The notes under the pieces: generated by a model
Database searches by the model: none
What the model saw: only the letters and a program-made list of their open reading frames with translations
Told to the model about the DNA's origin: nothing
Part shown: positions 34,586 through 43,601 of the stretch, piece after piece
Position numbering within the stretch: the first letter of the stretch is position 1
Layout: every line of letters begins with the position of its first letter
Position numbers and translations under genes: made by a program
DNA from: Lentzea atacamensis
GTDB taxonomy: Bacteria > Actinomycetota > Actinomycetes > Mycobacteriales > Pseudonocardiaceae
Assembly: GCF_003269295.1 (NCBI RefSeq)
Contig: NZ_QLTT01000010.1
Location: 119,958 to 183,957 of the forward strand
Reading direction: 5' to 3'
Length of the DNA stretch: 64,000 nucleotides

Positions 34586-34616
34586 AGCGGGGCGGAGGAC
34601 AAGCCTCCGCCCCGCT
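34586..34616. terminator. Bidirectional terminator
   Basis: AGCGGGGCGGAGG / CCTCCGCCCCGCT, a 13-bp perfect stem with a 5-base loop, lies between the convergent lipase-like and livF genes. Confidence 0.9.
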
Positions 34617-34632
34617 CCCGCAACACAGAACT

Positions 34633-35349
34633 TCAGTGCGCCTCACCGAGGTACGCGTCACGCACCCGCTGGTCGGCAAGCAGCTGGTGACCTGGACCGT
34701 CCAAAGTGGTGCGTCCGAGGTCGATCACGTAACCGTGGTCCGACAACGCCAGCGCCGCCAGGGCGTTCTGCTCCACCAGGAGAATGGTGGTGCCCAGCGA
34801 CTGCAGCTCCTTGATGGTGTCGAAGATCTTCTGCGTCATGATCGGCGACAGACCCATCGAGGGCTCGTCGAGCATCAGCAGACGGGGCTTCGACATCATC
34901 GCGCGACCGATGGCCAGCATCTGCTGCTCACCACCGGAGAAGAGCCCTGCCTTGTTGTGGCGCCGCTCCCCGAGGACGGGGAACAGCTCGTAGACCCGCT
35001 CCATGTCGGCCTGCACGCCGTCGTCCTTGCGGACGTACGCGCCGAGCTGGAGGTTCTCCTCCACGGTCATCCGCGGGAAGAGCCGCCTGCCCTCCGGGCA
35101 GTGGGCGATGCCCTCGCCGAGGATCGCGTGCGCCGGGTCGTTGTGGATCGGCTTGCCCTGGAACAGGATCTCGCCGGACGCCGGACGCAGCAGACCGGAG
35201 ATGGTCCGCAGGGTCGTGGTCTTGCCCGCACCGTTCGCGCCGATCAGCGACACGATCTGGCCGGCCTCGACGGTGAAAGAGATGTCGCGGACGGCCTCGA
35301 TCGCGCCGTAGGCGACCGAGAGGTTGCGGACTTCGAGCAGCGCGGTCAT
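34633..35349 (-). CDS. livF: Branched-chain amino-acid ABC transporter ATP-binding protein LivF
   Basis: A 238-residue ABC ATPase. Walker A is SLIGANGAGKTTTLRT (about residues 33-46), the signature is GLFSGGEQQMLAIGRAM, Walker B is LLMLDEPSMGLSP, and the switch His (LLVEQN in this family) follows. It energises import of branched-chain amino acids or related compounds together with LivG. The start overlaps the livG stop (ATGA). It is the last gene of the liv operon. Confidence 0.96.
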   Translation of the reverse strand: MTALLEVRNLSVAYGAIEAVRDISFTVEAGQIVSLIGANGAGKTTTLRTISGLLRPASGEILFQGKPIHNDPAHAILGEGIAHCPEGRRLFPRMTVEENLQLGAYVRKDDGVQADMERVYELFPVLGERRHNKAGLFSGGEQQMLAIGRAMMSKPRLLMLDEPSMGLSPIMTQKIFDTIKELQSLGTTILLVEQNALAALALSDHGYVIDLGRTTLDGPGHQLLADQRVRDAYLGEAH

Positions 35350-36155
35350 GCCTGCTCCCCCTTCGCTGCCTCGATGTCGAGCTCGACTTCCTCCGGGGGC
35401 TTGCCGAGGTAGGCCTCGACCACCCGCGGGTCCGCCCGCACGACCTCGGGGCTGCCCTCGACGAGCAGCTCGCCCTGCACGAGCACGGAAACCGAGTCGC
35501 ACAGCCCGAAGATGAACTTGATGTCGTGCTCGATGACGACGACGGACACACCCGTCTCGCGGATGCGGAAGATCAGCTGCTGCGTCGCTTCCGTCTCCTG
35601 CGGGTTCATACCCGCCGTGGGCTCGTCCAGCAGCAGCACCGCCGGGTCCGTCGCCAACGCGCGCGCGATCTCCAGACGGCGCTGGTCGCCGTAGGGGAGG
35701 TTGCGAGAGAGCTCGTCGTCCGGTCCGCGAAGACCGACGAACTCCAGCAGCTCCCGCGAACGCTCGCGCGCCGCCTTCTCCCCGCGGTGGTAGGCGGGGC
35801 CGTGGAACAGCGACGCCAGCGGGCCCTGCTTCATCCGCACGTGCCGGCCGACGAGCACGTTCTCCAGCACGGTCATGCTGGGGAACAGGCGGATGTTCTG
35901 GAACGTGCGGGCGACGCCCGCGTCCGTCACCTTCGCCGGGTCGCCGGGCAGGGTGTTGCCCTTGAGGAGCACCTGGCCCGTGGTCGGCGTGTACAGACCC
36001 GTCAGGCAGTTGAAGAACGTCGTCTTCCCCGCGCCGTTCGGGCCGATCAGGCCGACGATCTTGCCTTCTTCGAGCGTCAGGGTGACGCCCTTCAACGCCT
36101 TGAGGCCACCGAAGACCATCGAGACGTCACGCGCTTCCAAAACCGGCGTGGTCAC
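35346..36155 (-). CDS. livG: Branched-chain amino-acid ABC transporter ATP-binding protein LivG
   Basis: A 269-residue ABC ATPase. It has Walker A GLIGPNGAGKTTFFNCLTG, the signature region RNLPYGDQRRLEIARAL (the LivG form, without LSGGQ), and Walker B VLLLDEPTAGMNPQE. The C-terminal segment SPEVVRADPRVVEAYLG is typical of LivG. It works as a heterodimer with LivF. Its start overlaps the livM stop by four bases, giving coupled translation. Confidence 0.96.
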   Translation of the reverse strand: MTTPVLEARDVSMVFGGLKALKGVTLTLEEGKIVGLIGPNGAGKTTFFNCLTGLYTPTTGQVLLKGNTLPGDPAKVTDAGVARTFQNIRLFPSMTVLENVLVGRHVRMKQGPLASLFHGPAYHRGEKAARERSRELLEFVGLRGPDDELSRNLPYGDQRRLEIARALATDPAVLLLDEPTAGMNPQETEATQQLIFRIRETGVSVVVIEHDIKFIFGLCDSVSVLVQGELLVEGSPEVVRADPRVVEAYLGKPPEEVELDIEAAKGEQA

Positions 36156-37879
36156 GCCTTCGCCTCCTTCGACGCCGCGTGCACCTCGTCGACCGGCGCA
36201 CCACCAACATCCTCATCAGCCAGCTCCGCCCGGCGGTGCCGGTCGGGGATCAGGCCCTGCGGACGGAACCGCATGATCAGGATCAGCGCGAGGCCGAAGA
36301 TCATCAGGCGGAACTCCTCGAAGTCACGCAGCTTCTCCGGCAGCACGAACAGCAGCGACGCACCGAGCACGGCGCCCGGGATGGAGCCCATGCCGCCGAG
36401 GATGACCGCCGCAAGCAGCGTGATCGACTCGAGGAACTTGAACGACTCGTAGGACACCGTGGCGTTCTTGTGCGCGAACACCGCACCCGCGAGGCCCGCG
36501 AGCGTGGCGCCGATGAGGAACGCCAGGATCTTCGCCTGTCCGGTCCGGATGCCCATCGCACGGGCAGCGTCCTCGTCCTCGCGGATCGCGATCCAGGCCC
36601 GGCCGATGCGGCTGAACTTGAGGTTCGCGAACACCGCCATGGTGGCGGCCACGAGAAGGACGATCAGGATGTAGTAGAGCACGCCGGCGGGCAGCTTCAC
36701 CGCGCCGATCGACAGCTCCCGGTTGAACTCCTTGCCGAACAACGACAGCGCCGGAATGCCCGGGATGGCGTTGGAGCCGTTGGTCATGCCACCGATGTCG
36801 TTCTGCGCGGAGCGGGTGAAGATCTCACCGAACGCCAGCGTCACGATCGCCAGGTAGTCACCGCGGACCCGCAGCGTCGGCGAACCGACGATCGCGCCGA
36901 AGATGCCGGCGACGACGGCGGCGATCACCGCGGCGACCGGGAACGGCAGCTCGATGCCGAAGTTCGCGGCGGCCGCTCCGGAGAAGTTCGCCGCGACGAG
37001 CGCGCCGATGCCCATGAACGCCACGTACCCGAGGTCGAGCAGACCCGCGAGACCGACGACGATGTTCAGGCCGATCGCGGTGGCGGCGTAGATGCCGATG
37101 TTCGCCGCGACCGTCATCCAGTACTCGTTGCCGGCGTCGGTGAACGGCAGCAGCAACGCGCACGCCGCCAGCACGATCACGCTGAACACGCGGTGCTCTT
37201 CGGACAGCACCGAGAGCCAGCGGATGAACCCGACACCGCTCAGCGCACCGAGCACACCACCGGCGAACCCGAGGAACGACAGGAAGATCGCGCCCGCGTA
37301 CGGGTTCGACGTGCCGACACCACCGGTGGTCAGCATCGCGGCGACGGCCAGGAGCACGCCCGCGAACGACACCAGCAGCACCAGGTACGCGACCGGTGTG
37401 GGGGGCTTGAACTTCCACTCGCCGACCGGCGTGATGCCGTAGCCGTAGCCCGCCAGGATCGTCAGCACACCGGCGACCAGGCCGGCGACGCTGCCGAACG
37501 CGGTCGCGCCGTCGAGGGCCGTGATGGCACCGAGGCCACCGCCCTTGGCCGTGATGTACGCGCCGTTGATGAACGAGACGACCGCGACGCCCCAGCCGAG
37601 CGCCCGCACGACGCGACCCCTGGACGGGATCGGCGCGAAGGCCGCGACCAGGATGAGCACGCCGAGCAGCAGCAGGTGCCAGCGGAACCCGGTGACGGCG
37701 AACGGAGCGTCGAAGAACTGCAGCGTCGACTTGTCCGGCCAGTTGCCGTCGTTGAGGGTGAAGGTGACCCACGGCAGCAGCGCCGCGACGATCGCGAGCA
37801 CACCGCCGACCGCCGCGAGCGGCTTGGCGAAGGGTGCGAGCGCGGAACGCTTGCCAGAAGTAGTGTCGACCGTGCTCAT
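36152..37879 (-). CDS. livM: Branched-chain amino-acid ABC transporter permease LivM with long N-terminal extension
   Basis: A 575-residue permease. The usual LivM part is residues about 265-570 (NIGIYAATAIGLNIVVGLAG, GDYLAIVTLAFGEIFTR, MGIRTGQAKILAFLIGATLAGLAGAVFAHKN in pieces). Ahead of it lies a roughly 260-residue extension with about six transmembrane segments (LAAVGGVLAIVAALLPWVTF onwards). LivM proteins of about 320-420 residues are usual, so the extension is notable, although longer forms occur in actinobacteria. It pairs with LivH in the membrane. The start overlaps the livH stop (ATGA). Confidence 0.95.
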   Translation of the reverse strand: MSTVDTTSGKRSALAPFAKPLAAVGGVLAIVAALLPWVTFTLNDGNWPDKSTLQFFDAPFAVTGFRWHLLLLGVLILVAAFAPIPSRGRVVRALGWGVAVVSFINGAYITAKGGGLGAITALDGATAFGSVAGLVAGVLTILAGYGYGITPVGEWKFKPPTPVAYLVLLVSFAGVLLAVAAMLTTGGVGTSNPYAGAIFLSFLGFAGGVLGALSGVGFIRWLSVLSEEHRVFSVIVLAACALLLPFTDAGNEYWMTVAANIGIYAATAIGLNIVVGLAGLLDLGYVAFMGIGALVAANFSGAAAANFGIELPFPVAAVIAAVVAGIFGAIVGSPTLRVRGDYLAIVTLAFGEIFTRSAQNDIGGMTNGSNAIPGIPALSLFGKEFNRELSIGAVKLPAGVLYYILIVLLVAATMAVFANLKFSRIGRAWIAIREDEDAARAMGIRTGQAKILAFLIGATLAGLAGAVFAHKNATVSYESFKFLESITLLAAVILGGMGSIPGAVLGASLLFVLPEKLRDFEEFRLMIFGLALILIMRFRPQGLIPDRHRRAELADEDVGGAPVDEVHAASKEAKA

Positions 37880-38790
37880 GCGCGCACCCTTTCCGGCTCA
37901 CCGAACAGACCCTGCGGGCGGAAGACGAGCACGAGGATCAGCACGATGAAGATCCACACGTAGTCGTACTGGGTGCCGCCCGGCATGTACTGACCGGCCA
38001 GGGTCTTGATCAGACCGATGATGAACGCGCCGATGACCGCACCGCGGATGCTGCCGACGCCGCCCAGGACGGCCGCCGTGAAGGCGAAGATGCCGTTCTG
38101 GAAGCCCATGTCGATGTTGATGTTGCTCAGGTACCCGCCGAACATGACGCCCGCGACGCCCGCGAGCACGGCGCCGAAGACGAACGTCAGCACGATCACG
38201 CGGTCGGGGTTGACACCCATCAGCTTCGCGGTGTCGGGGTCCTGCGCGGTGGCGCGCATCGCCCGGCCCATGCGAGACCGGTTGATGTAGGTCTGCAGGA
38301 GGATCGAGAGGCCGACCGACAGCACGACGAGCAGCACGCCGGTCCACGGCACGCTGATGGTGCCGAGGGAGAGGTTGCCCTCCGGGAAGACCTTCGGGTA
38401 AGGCAGGTTCGACGTGGCGTTCGGGTACCAGACGCGCACGGCTTCCTGCAGGAACACGGACACGCCGAGCGCTGTGATCAGCGGTGCCAGCCGGGGCGCG
38501 TTGCGCAGCGGCCGGTAGGCGAACCGTTCCATGATCACGGCGACGACGACCGCGACCACGATGCCGCCGACGAACATGAGCGGCAGAGCCACGGCAGGCG
38601 ACTTCTTGAGGTCGTCAGGAAGAAGCGTGAACGTGGCGAGGCCCCCGTACGAGGCCACCATGAAAACCTCGCCGTGGGCGAAGTTGATCAGCTGGATGAT
38701 GCCGTACACCATCGTGTAACCGAGAGCGATCAGGGCGATCAACGACCCCTGAACGATCCCGTTCACCAGCTGTTGGAGCAGGACTGACAC
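37876..38790 (-). CDS. livH: Branched-chain amino-acid ABC transporter permease LivH
   Basis: A 304-residue permease with eight or so transmembrane helices. It starts VSVLLQQLVNGIVQGSLIAL with the LivH signature ALGYTMVYGIIQLINFAHGE (about residues 21-40), and ends with the conserved GSIRGAVIGAFIIGLIK region and a short polar tail. The start is GTG behind GGAGG. It is preceded by a strong hairpin that separates it from the solute-binding protein gene. Confidence 0.96.
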   Translation of the reverse strand: MSVLLQQLVNGIVQGSLIALIALGYTMVYGIIQLINFAHGEVFMVASYGGLATFTLLPDDLKKSPAVALPLMFVGGIVVAVVVAVIMERFAYRPLRNAPRLAPLITALGVSVFLQEAVRVWYPNATSNLPYPKVFPEGNLSLGTISVPWTGVLLVVLSVGLSILLQTYINRSRMGRAMRATAQDPDTAKLMGVNPDRVIVLTFVFGAVLAGVAGVMFGGYLSNINIDMGFQNGIFAFTAAVLGGVGSIRGAVIGAFIIGLIKTLAGQYMPGGTQYDYVWIFIVLILVLVFRPQGLFGEPERVRA

Positions 38791-38804
38791 GACTACCTCC
38801 GTAG

Positions 38805-38841
38805 ACGGCGGGGGCGAGCAAACAACGCCCGCCCCCGCCGT
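38805..38841 (-). promoter_or_regulatory. RNA hairpin between livK and livH
   Basis: A 12-bp perfect stem (ACGGCGGGGGCG / CGCCCCCGCCGT) with a 13-base loop lies between the solute-binding protein gene and the permease gene. It has no T tract. Such hairpins commonly protect the 3' end of the upstream message or act as a partial terminator, so more binding protein than permease is made. Confidence 0.75.
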
Positions 38842-38866
38842 AGCTTCAATCGTTTATCAGTAGTCG

Positions 38867-40090
38867 TCAGCCGGTGAACTCGCCGGTCTGAACGTCCTTC
38901 CACTTGCCAGAGGTGACCTGGTAGACGGTGAGCACCTTGTTCGTGCTGTCGCCGTACTGGTCGAACTTGATCTCACCGGTGGCACCGGAGGCGCTGTACT
39001 TGCCGACGTTGGTCAGCATGTCCTCGCGCTTCGACTCGGCCCAGTCACCGCTCGAGAGGGTCGCGCCGAGGGCACCGATGATCGCGTTCGCGGCGTCGTA
39101 GGAGAACGCACCGTAGGCGGCGTAGTCCTCCTTGCCGAACTTCGCCTTGTACGCGTCGACGAACGCCTTGGCGGTCGCGAGCGACTCGACCGGCGCGCCG
39201 ACGGAGGTGGCGAGGTCGCCTTCCTTGCCGCCGAGCTCGATGAACTTGCCGTCGTAGATGCCGTCGCCGCCCATCAGCGGGACGTTCAGACCGGCGCTCG
39301 CCATCTGCTTGGACAGCGGACCCGCGGCCGGGTACTCGCCGCCGTAGTAGACGGCGTCAGGCGCGAGGCCCTTGATCTTGGCGATGACGCCGGAGAAGTC
39401 GGTGTCCTTCTCGCCGACGGTCTCCTGGCCGACGATCGTGCCGCCCTTCTTGGCGACCTGCTTCGACAGCTCGGCGGCGAGGCCCGCACCGTAGGTCTTG
39501 CCGTCGGTGACGATGGCGATCTTCTTCTTGCCGGCCTTCTCGACGAGGTAGTTGGCCGCGTACGGGCCCTGCAGGTCGTCGGTGGCGCAGACGCGGAAGT
39601 AGTTGTCGAACTGACGCTTCGGAGCGGTCAGGAAGTCGTTGCCCCTGGTCAGCGACGGGTTGGTGTTCGCGGGCGACACCTGGGGGATCTTCTTGTCCCG
39701 CAGGATCGGCTGAACGGTCTGGGCGACAGACGAGTTCAGGGTGCCGACGACACCGACGACGTTCGGGTCGGTCGCCAGCTTGGTCGCGGCCTGCGCGCCC
39801 TTGGCGGGGTTCGCCTCGTCGTCCTGCGCGGAGACGGCCAGCTTGTAGCCCTTCACCGTGCACTTCTTGTTGGCCTCGTCCACGGCGAGTTCGGCAGACT
39901 GCTTGATGCCGATGCCGAGAGCGGACAGGTTGCCGGACAGCGGGGCGACAACACCGATGGTCAGAGTGCCCTTCGACGTGTCGCAGCTGCCCCCCGCGTT
40001 GCCGCCTTCTTGCTTGTTCGACCCACAAGCTGCGAGAACGAGCAGCGTCGAGCCGACAATGGCTGCGGACTTCACAAGGTGCTTACGCAC
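38867..40090 (-). CDS. livK: Branched-chain amino-acid-binding lipoprotein LivK-like
   Basis: A 407-residue periplasmic-binding-protein type I (Leu/Ile/Val-binding) lipoprotein. The signal peptide VRKHLVKSAAIVGSTLLVLAAC has its lipobox Cys at residue 22. The mature part shows LTIGVVAPLSGNLSALGIGI, VGVVGTLNSSVAQTVQPIL, IPQVSPANTNPSLT and VYYGGEYPAAGPL, all typical of the family. It captures the substrate for the LivHMGF transporter. The start is GTG behind GAGGG. It is the first gene of the operon. Confidence 0.95.
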   Translation of the reverse strand: MRKHLVKSAAIVGSTLLVLAACGSNKQEGGNAGGSCDTSKGTLTIGVVAPLSGNLSALGIGIKQSAELAVDEANKKCTVKGYKLAVSAQDDEANPAKGAQAATKLATDPNVVGVVGTLNSSVAQTVQPILRDKKIPQVSPANTNPSLTRGNDFLTAPKRQFDNYFRVCATDDLQGPYAANYLVEKAGKKKIAIVTDGKTYGAGLAAELSKQVAKKGGTIVGQETVGEKDTDFSGVIAKIKGLAPDAVYYGGEYPAAGPLSKQMASAGLNVPLMGGDGIYDGKFIELGGKEGDLATSVGAPVESLATAKAFVDAYKAKFGKEDYAAYGAFSYDAANAIIGALGATLSSGDWAESKREDMLTNVGKYSASGATGEIKFDQYGDSTNKVLTVYQVTSGKWKDVQTGEFTG

Positions 40091-40317
40091 GTGAGTCCCT
40101 CCTCTATCCCTGCTCCCGGCGGGCGCGAGTTCTCCGCGCACCGCTCCACGACCCCTCCTCCTGAGGGATGGCCGGAACCTAGGCGATGATTGTGACCCCA
40201 GTCATCAAACCCAATGGGCTCGTGACCATAACGCAACGCGGCGTTATGTTTTCCTTAAGCAATCTCACATACCGTAACCTTCGTTCACTCTTTGGACCCC
40301 TGCCATAACGTGTGCAT

Positions 40318-41949
40318 ATGACTCCGCGTCGTCGGGTGATCGCTGCAGTGGGAGCCGCCGTAGTGGTCGTCGCGGCGGTGCTCGTGCTTCGCCAGACCGA
40401 TGACCCGACGAAAAAGCGCAGCTCGGAGCCTGTTCGGCTGACGGAGTACGCGACGGATTTCGTCAAGTTGCCGTCTCGATCGGCGCGTCCCGAGCCGCCG
40501 TCCTCCGTATGGAGTAACCACGGCAGGGTGCAATGGACGCCCGTGCCCGGCGTGTCGGGCTACGAGGTCTTCGGCAGGCTCGTCGCGTCACCCGAGATCG
40601 CGGGGCACGGCCGGCCCGACGTGCGGGCGGTGGACGCGTTCGGCCAGCGATCGCTGCCGGTCAGGGCCGAGGAACGCGCTGACGACGACTCGTGGCGCCG
40701 GGCGGTCATGGAGTGGCTGGACGACTTCGACGACTCGCACCTGGCCCGCCGCTACCACCTGAGCGGCCGCGAGGGCTGCGTGAACCCCAGCCACGGCTCC
40801 AGCCGTCTCGTGCTCGACATGCCGTGCGGGAACGACACGGCGGTGTTGCGCGCGCGGACGCTGTTGCAGCTGAACGAGTCTGACGAGCTGGGCCGCGTCG
40901 CGGTGGTGACGGACGCGGCCGGACCGCGCGGGAAGCTGGTGCTGGACCTGGTTCCCGGCACGCCGGACCGCGTCGGACCGGTTCCTCCCGCCGACGCGGT
41001 TCGCGTGGTGGTGGACGACTCCGTTTCACCCGGCACGCGTGGCGCGGGCGTTCTCCATCGGTTCGAAGTCGTGCTGACGCGCGGCGGCCTGCTCGTTCTG
41101 CAGGACGGCGTGCAGATCGCCGGCTCCCCGGTCGTGCCCAAGTGGCGCGAAGCGAGCGTCCTGATCGGTGTCACGCCGCCGCCAGCCCGTCCAGGCCGCG
41201 TGGAGATCGACGCCGTCGGCATCACCGGGCGAACGCCGATACCCGAGGTGAGCGAGACATCGATCGTGGCGGGGACGTTGCGCGTGCTGGAGTCCGACGA
41301 GGAGGCGCCAGGCATAGGCGTGGCGCGCGCACCGTTGCACAGGGCTGAGTCAGCGCGGTTGCAGGCAACGGTGCGGCTCGGCGACGGCGGTGATCCGAAC
41401 GGCCTGGTCGCCCAGCTCGGCTCGGCCCGGTTCCCGCTGCGACCGGTGGTGAGCGGCTGGTCCGGGGCGCAGGACAGCGAGCTGACGGTGGCCGGGGACG
41501 TGCCGGCCGAGCTGCTCGGCCCTGCCGGGCCGGACGCGCTGACACCGTTCGTGCTGCGCATGCCCGGTGCCTCGCAGGCCCAGGTGCTGGAGAGCTACCT
41601 GGAGGTGCCGGGGTTGTCGTCGGTGAAGCTGCCGAACGCACCGGACGAGCCCGCGCCCGTGCTGCCCGTCATGACCGCCGAGTTCGCGTCTGTGACACCG
41701 GGCGAGGCGACGCTGGTGGTCACCCTCGACGCGGCCCCCGCGCGATCAGTGGCGCCGGTAGCGGGGTTCGAGGTGTACGTCGACAGCGGTCACGTGGCGA
41801 CCATGCCGATGCCGGGCGGGATCGGCGGCAGGCACGAGCTCCAGCTCTCGCTGAAAGGCAGCCACAACGTCGAAGTCCGCCTGCGCCCCGAGAACCCCGA
41901 GGCGCAGACGGACTCCGTGTGGCTGGAACTCAGCCGAAGTTCTCGATGA
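40318..41949 (+). CDS. Secreted or membrane-anchored protein with fibronectin-III-like domains
   Basis: A 543-residue protein with a basic start (MTPRRR) and a long N-terminal hydrophobic segment (VIAAVGAAVVVVAAVLVLR) that should anchor it with the bulk outside. Residues about 60-110 (VQWTPVPGVSGYEVFGRLVA ... RAVDAFGQRSLPV) look like a fibronectin type III domain, and another beta-rich one is near the end (PVAGFEVYVDSGHVATMPM). The middle has a two-Cys segment (GREGCVNPSHG, DMPCGND), like a laminin-G/concanavalin-type beta-sandwich. No enzyme motif was seen. Its 3' end overlaps pdtaR by 20 bases. Confidence 0.7.
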   Translation: MTPRRRVIAAVGAAVVVVAAVLVLRQTDDPTKKRSSEPVRLTEYATDFVKLPSRSARPEPPSSVWSNHGRVQWTPVPGVSGYEVFGRLVASPEIAGHGRPDVRAVDAFGQRSLPVRAEERADDDSWRRAVMEWLDDFDDSHLARRYHLSGREGCVNPSHGSSRLVLDMPCGNDTAVLRARTLLQLNESDELGRVAVVTDAAGPRGKLVLDLVPGTPDRVGPVPPADAVRVVVDDSVSPGTRGAGVLHRFEVVLTRGGLLVLQDGVQIAGSPVVPKWREASVLIGVTPPPARPGRVEIDAVGITGRTPIPEVSETSIVAGTLRVLESDEEAPGIGVARAPLHRAESARLQATVRLGDGGDPNGLVAQLGSARFPLRPVVSGWSGAQDSELTVAGDVPAELLGPAGPDALTPFVLRMPGASQAQVLESYLEVPGLSSVKLPNAPDEPAPVLPVMTAEFASVTPGEATLVVTLDAAPARSVAPVAGFEVYVDSGHVATMPMPGGIGGRHELQLSLKGSHNVEVRLRPENPEAQTDSVWLELSRSSR

Positions 41950-42541
41950 CGGCTTCCGCGACGGCCTTCATCGTCGTGCGGCGGTCCATGGCGGTGCGCT
42001 GCACCCACCGGAACGCCTCCGGCTCGCTCAGTCCCTGCTTGGTCATGAGGATGCCCTTGGCCCGCTCCACGATCTTGCGGGTCTCCAGGCGTTCGGTGAG
42101 CCCTGCGACCTCCTGCTCGAGGGCGGCGAGCTCGCTGAACCGGCTCATGGCCAGCTCGATCGCGGGCACGAGGTCCCGCTTGGCGAACGGCTTGACCAGG
42201 TAGGCCATGGCACCGGCGTCACGGGCGCGTTCGACCAGGTCGCGCTGGCTGAACGCGGTGAGGATCACGACCGGCGCGATCCGGTTGCCCGCGATGTGCT
42301 GCGCCGCCTCGATCCCGTCGACCTTGGGCATCTTGACGTCCAGGATGACCAGGTCCGGGTTGAGCTCGGTTGCGAGCTTGATGGCCTCTTCACCATCAGC
42401 GGCCTCGCCCGCCACGTCGTAACCCTCTTCGCGCAGCATCTCCACGAGGTCGAGGCGAATCAGCGCCTCGTCCTCGGCGACGAGCACTCGGGGAGCCTTG
42501 CGCGTGGCTTCGGCTTGGGCCTCGGCAGCCTGCTGGGTCAC
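41930..42541 (-). CDS. pdtaR: ANTAR-domain response regulator (PdtaR-like)
   Basis: A 203-residue response regulator. The receiver domain (about residues 17-130) has the acidic pair (VAEDEALIRLD), the phosphoacceptor Asp in LVILDVKMPKVDGIEAA and the Lys in AYLVKPFAKRDL. The C-terminal ANTAR domain (about 140-195, RKIVERAKGILMTKQGLSEPEAFRWVQ) binds paired hexaloop RNA structures and prevents transcription termination. It is the counterpart of PdtaR (Rv1626) of mycobacteria by order of genes and length. Start GTG. Its partner kinase (PdtaS) is not in the window. Confidence 0.92.
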   Translation of the reverse strand: MTQQAAEAQAEATRKAPRVLVAEDEALIRLDLVEMLREEGYDVAGEAADGEEAIKLATELNPDLVILDVKMPKVDGIEAAQHIAGNRIAPVVILTAFSQRDLVERARDAGAMAYLVKPFAKRDLVPAIELAMSRFSELAALEQEVAGLTERLETRKIVERAKGILMTKQGLSEPEAFRWVQRTAMDRRTTMKAVAEAVIENFG

Positions 42542-42583
42542 CGGGGTCCTCCTGACGATCGTTCCTGCGGGCGAAAGCGCAGT

Positions 42584-43402
42584 CTACCGGCGTGCAGCCC
42601 CCTGATCAGGCTCGCCAGCCGTGACGGCAGACACGAACTCCTCAGGCCACGGGTAGGTCCGCATGTTCTCCTCGACGTCCTGAGCGGGCGCCTCGGTGCG
42701 GCGGAGCGTGATCTCGCGGGCGGTGCCGAACTCCGGATGGGCGAGCCTCGCCCTGATCTCGTCCTCGGCAGGTCCGCCCGGCCACTCGACGAACCACCCC
42801 GTTCCCATGGGAAGTGCTCGCAACCAGCTCGCGTCATGCCACAGGTGTACCCGGCGCAGTAGTGCGCTCCCAGTGGCCGCTTCCGGCGTCTCCTCGTCGT
42901 TGCCGCCGCCGTCGGTGTACTCGACGCCGCGGAACTCGTGCATCCAGCGCACGTACCGCATGCCCAGTTCCCAGGCGCTTTCGTCGACGCCGGCGAGCAC
43001 GACGCCCGCGTCACCGGTGGCCAGTTCGGCCGATCGCCGGTACTGCCGGTGCGTGAGCCGCGCGACGCCCATGCCGTAACCGGCCTCGGTCCTCGGCAGC
43101 AACTCGAACAGCAACGGGCCCAGTGCGCGTTCGCTCAGGTGCAGCTTCGGGGTCTCCCTCGGTTCCACCGTCCGGAACGCGTGGGAGGGCCTGATGATGC
43201 TCGCAGGCGGCATCAGCTGGAGCATGCTCGCCGCGGTGCAGCCCGCGAGGAGCACTTTGGCCTCCAGCTGCCGCTGGGCCTCCGTGGTCGCGTCGGGCAG
43301 CAGCTCCCCGCCGCGCACGGCGGGCACCGCCTGGGACAGGTTCTCGCCCGTGTAGGCGCGCCGCAGATCGGCGAGCTGGTCCGTGATGGACAGACGTGCC
43401 AT
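42584..43402 (-). CDS. Hypothetical protein
   Basis: A 272-residue soluble protein without signal peptide or transmembrane segment. Visible landmarks are LRRAYTGENLSQAVPAVRGG at the start, a Trp-rich C-terminal half (DASWLRALPMGTGWFVEWPGG) and RAREITLRRTEAP-type charged segments. No family was recognised. The start was put at MARLSITDQL; the 34 codons upstream read unlike protein. It is on the same strand as pdtaR, 42 bases upstream of it. Confidence 0.6.
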   Translation of the reverse strand: MARLSITDQLADLRRAYTGENLSQAVPAVRGGELLPDATTEAQRQLEAKVLLAGCTAASMLQLMPPASIIRPSHAFRTVEPRETPKLHLSERALGPLLFELLPRTEAGYGMGVARLTHRQYRRSAELATGDAGVVLAGVDESAWELGMRYVRWMHEFRGVEYTDGGGNDEETPEAATGSALLRRVHLWHDASWLRALPMGTGWFVEWPGGPAEDEIRARLAHPEFGTAREITLRRTEAPAQDVEENMRTYPWPEEFVSAVTAGEPDQGAARR

Positions 43403-43601
43403 GACAGCAGTCCTCGTTTCCGCCGCCCGGCTCGGCACGACAAGGACGCATGTGCACGCGTCTACGTGGTCGGTTCGCTTCGGTGAGCAGGAGTTGCTGA
43501 ACACTGCGGCGGAGTACGCCGCTCGCTGCCGGGGAGCGGCTCCAGCCTCACGTCTGCTCGGACGCCGCTGACCACGTTACCGGACCAACGCACGCGGTTT
43601 T

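Noticed and set aside
36179-37963. A 594-codon plus-strand frame
   Set aside because: Antisense to livM; it is extremely rich in Asp, Arg, Gln and His and has no domain.
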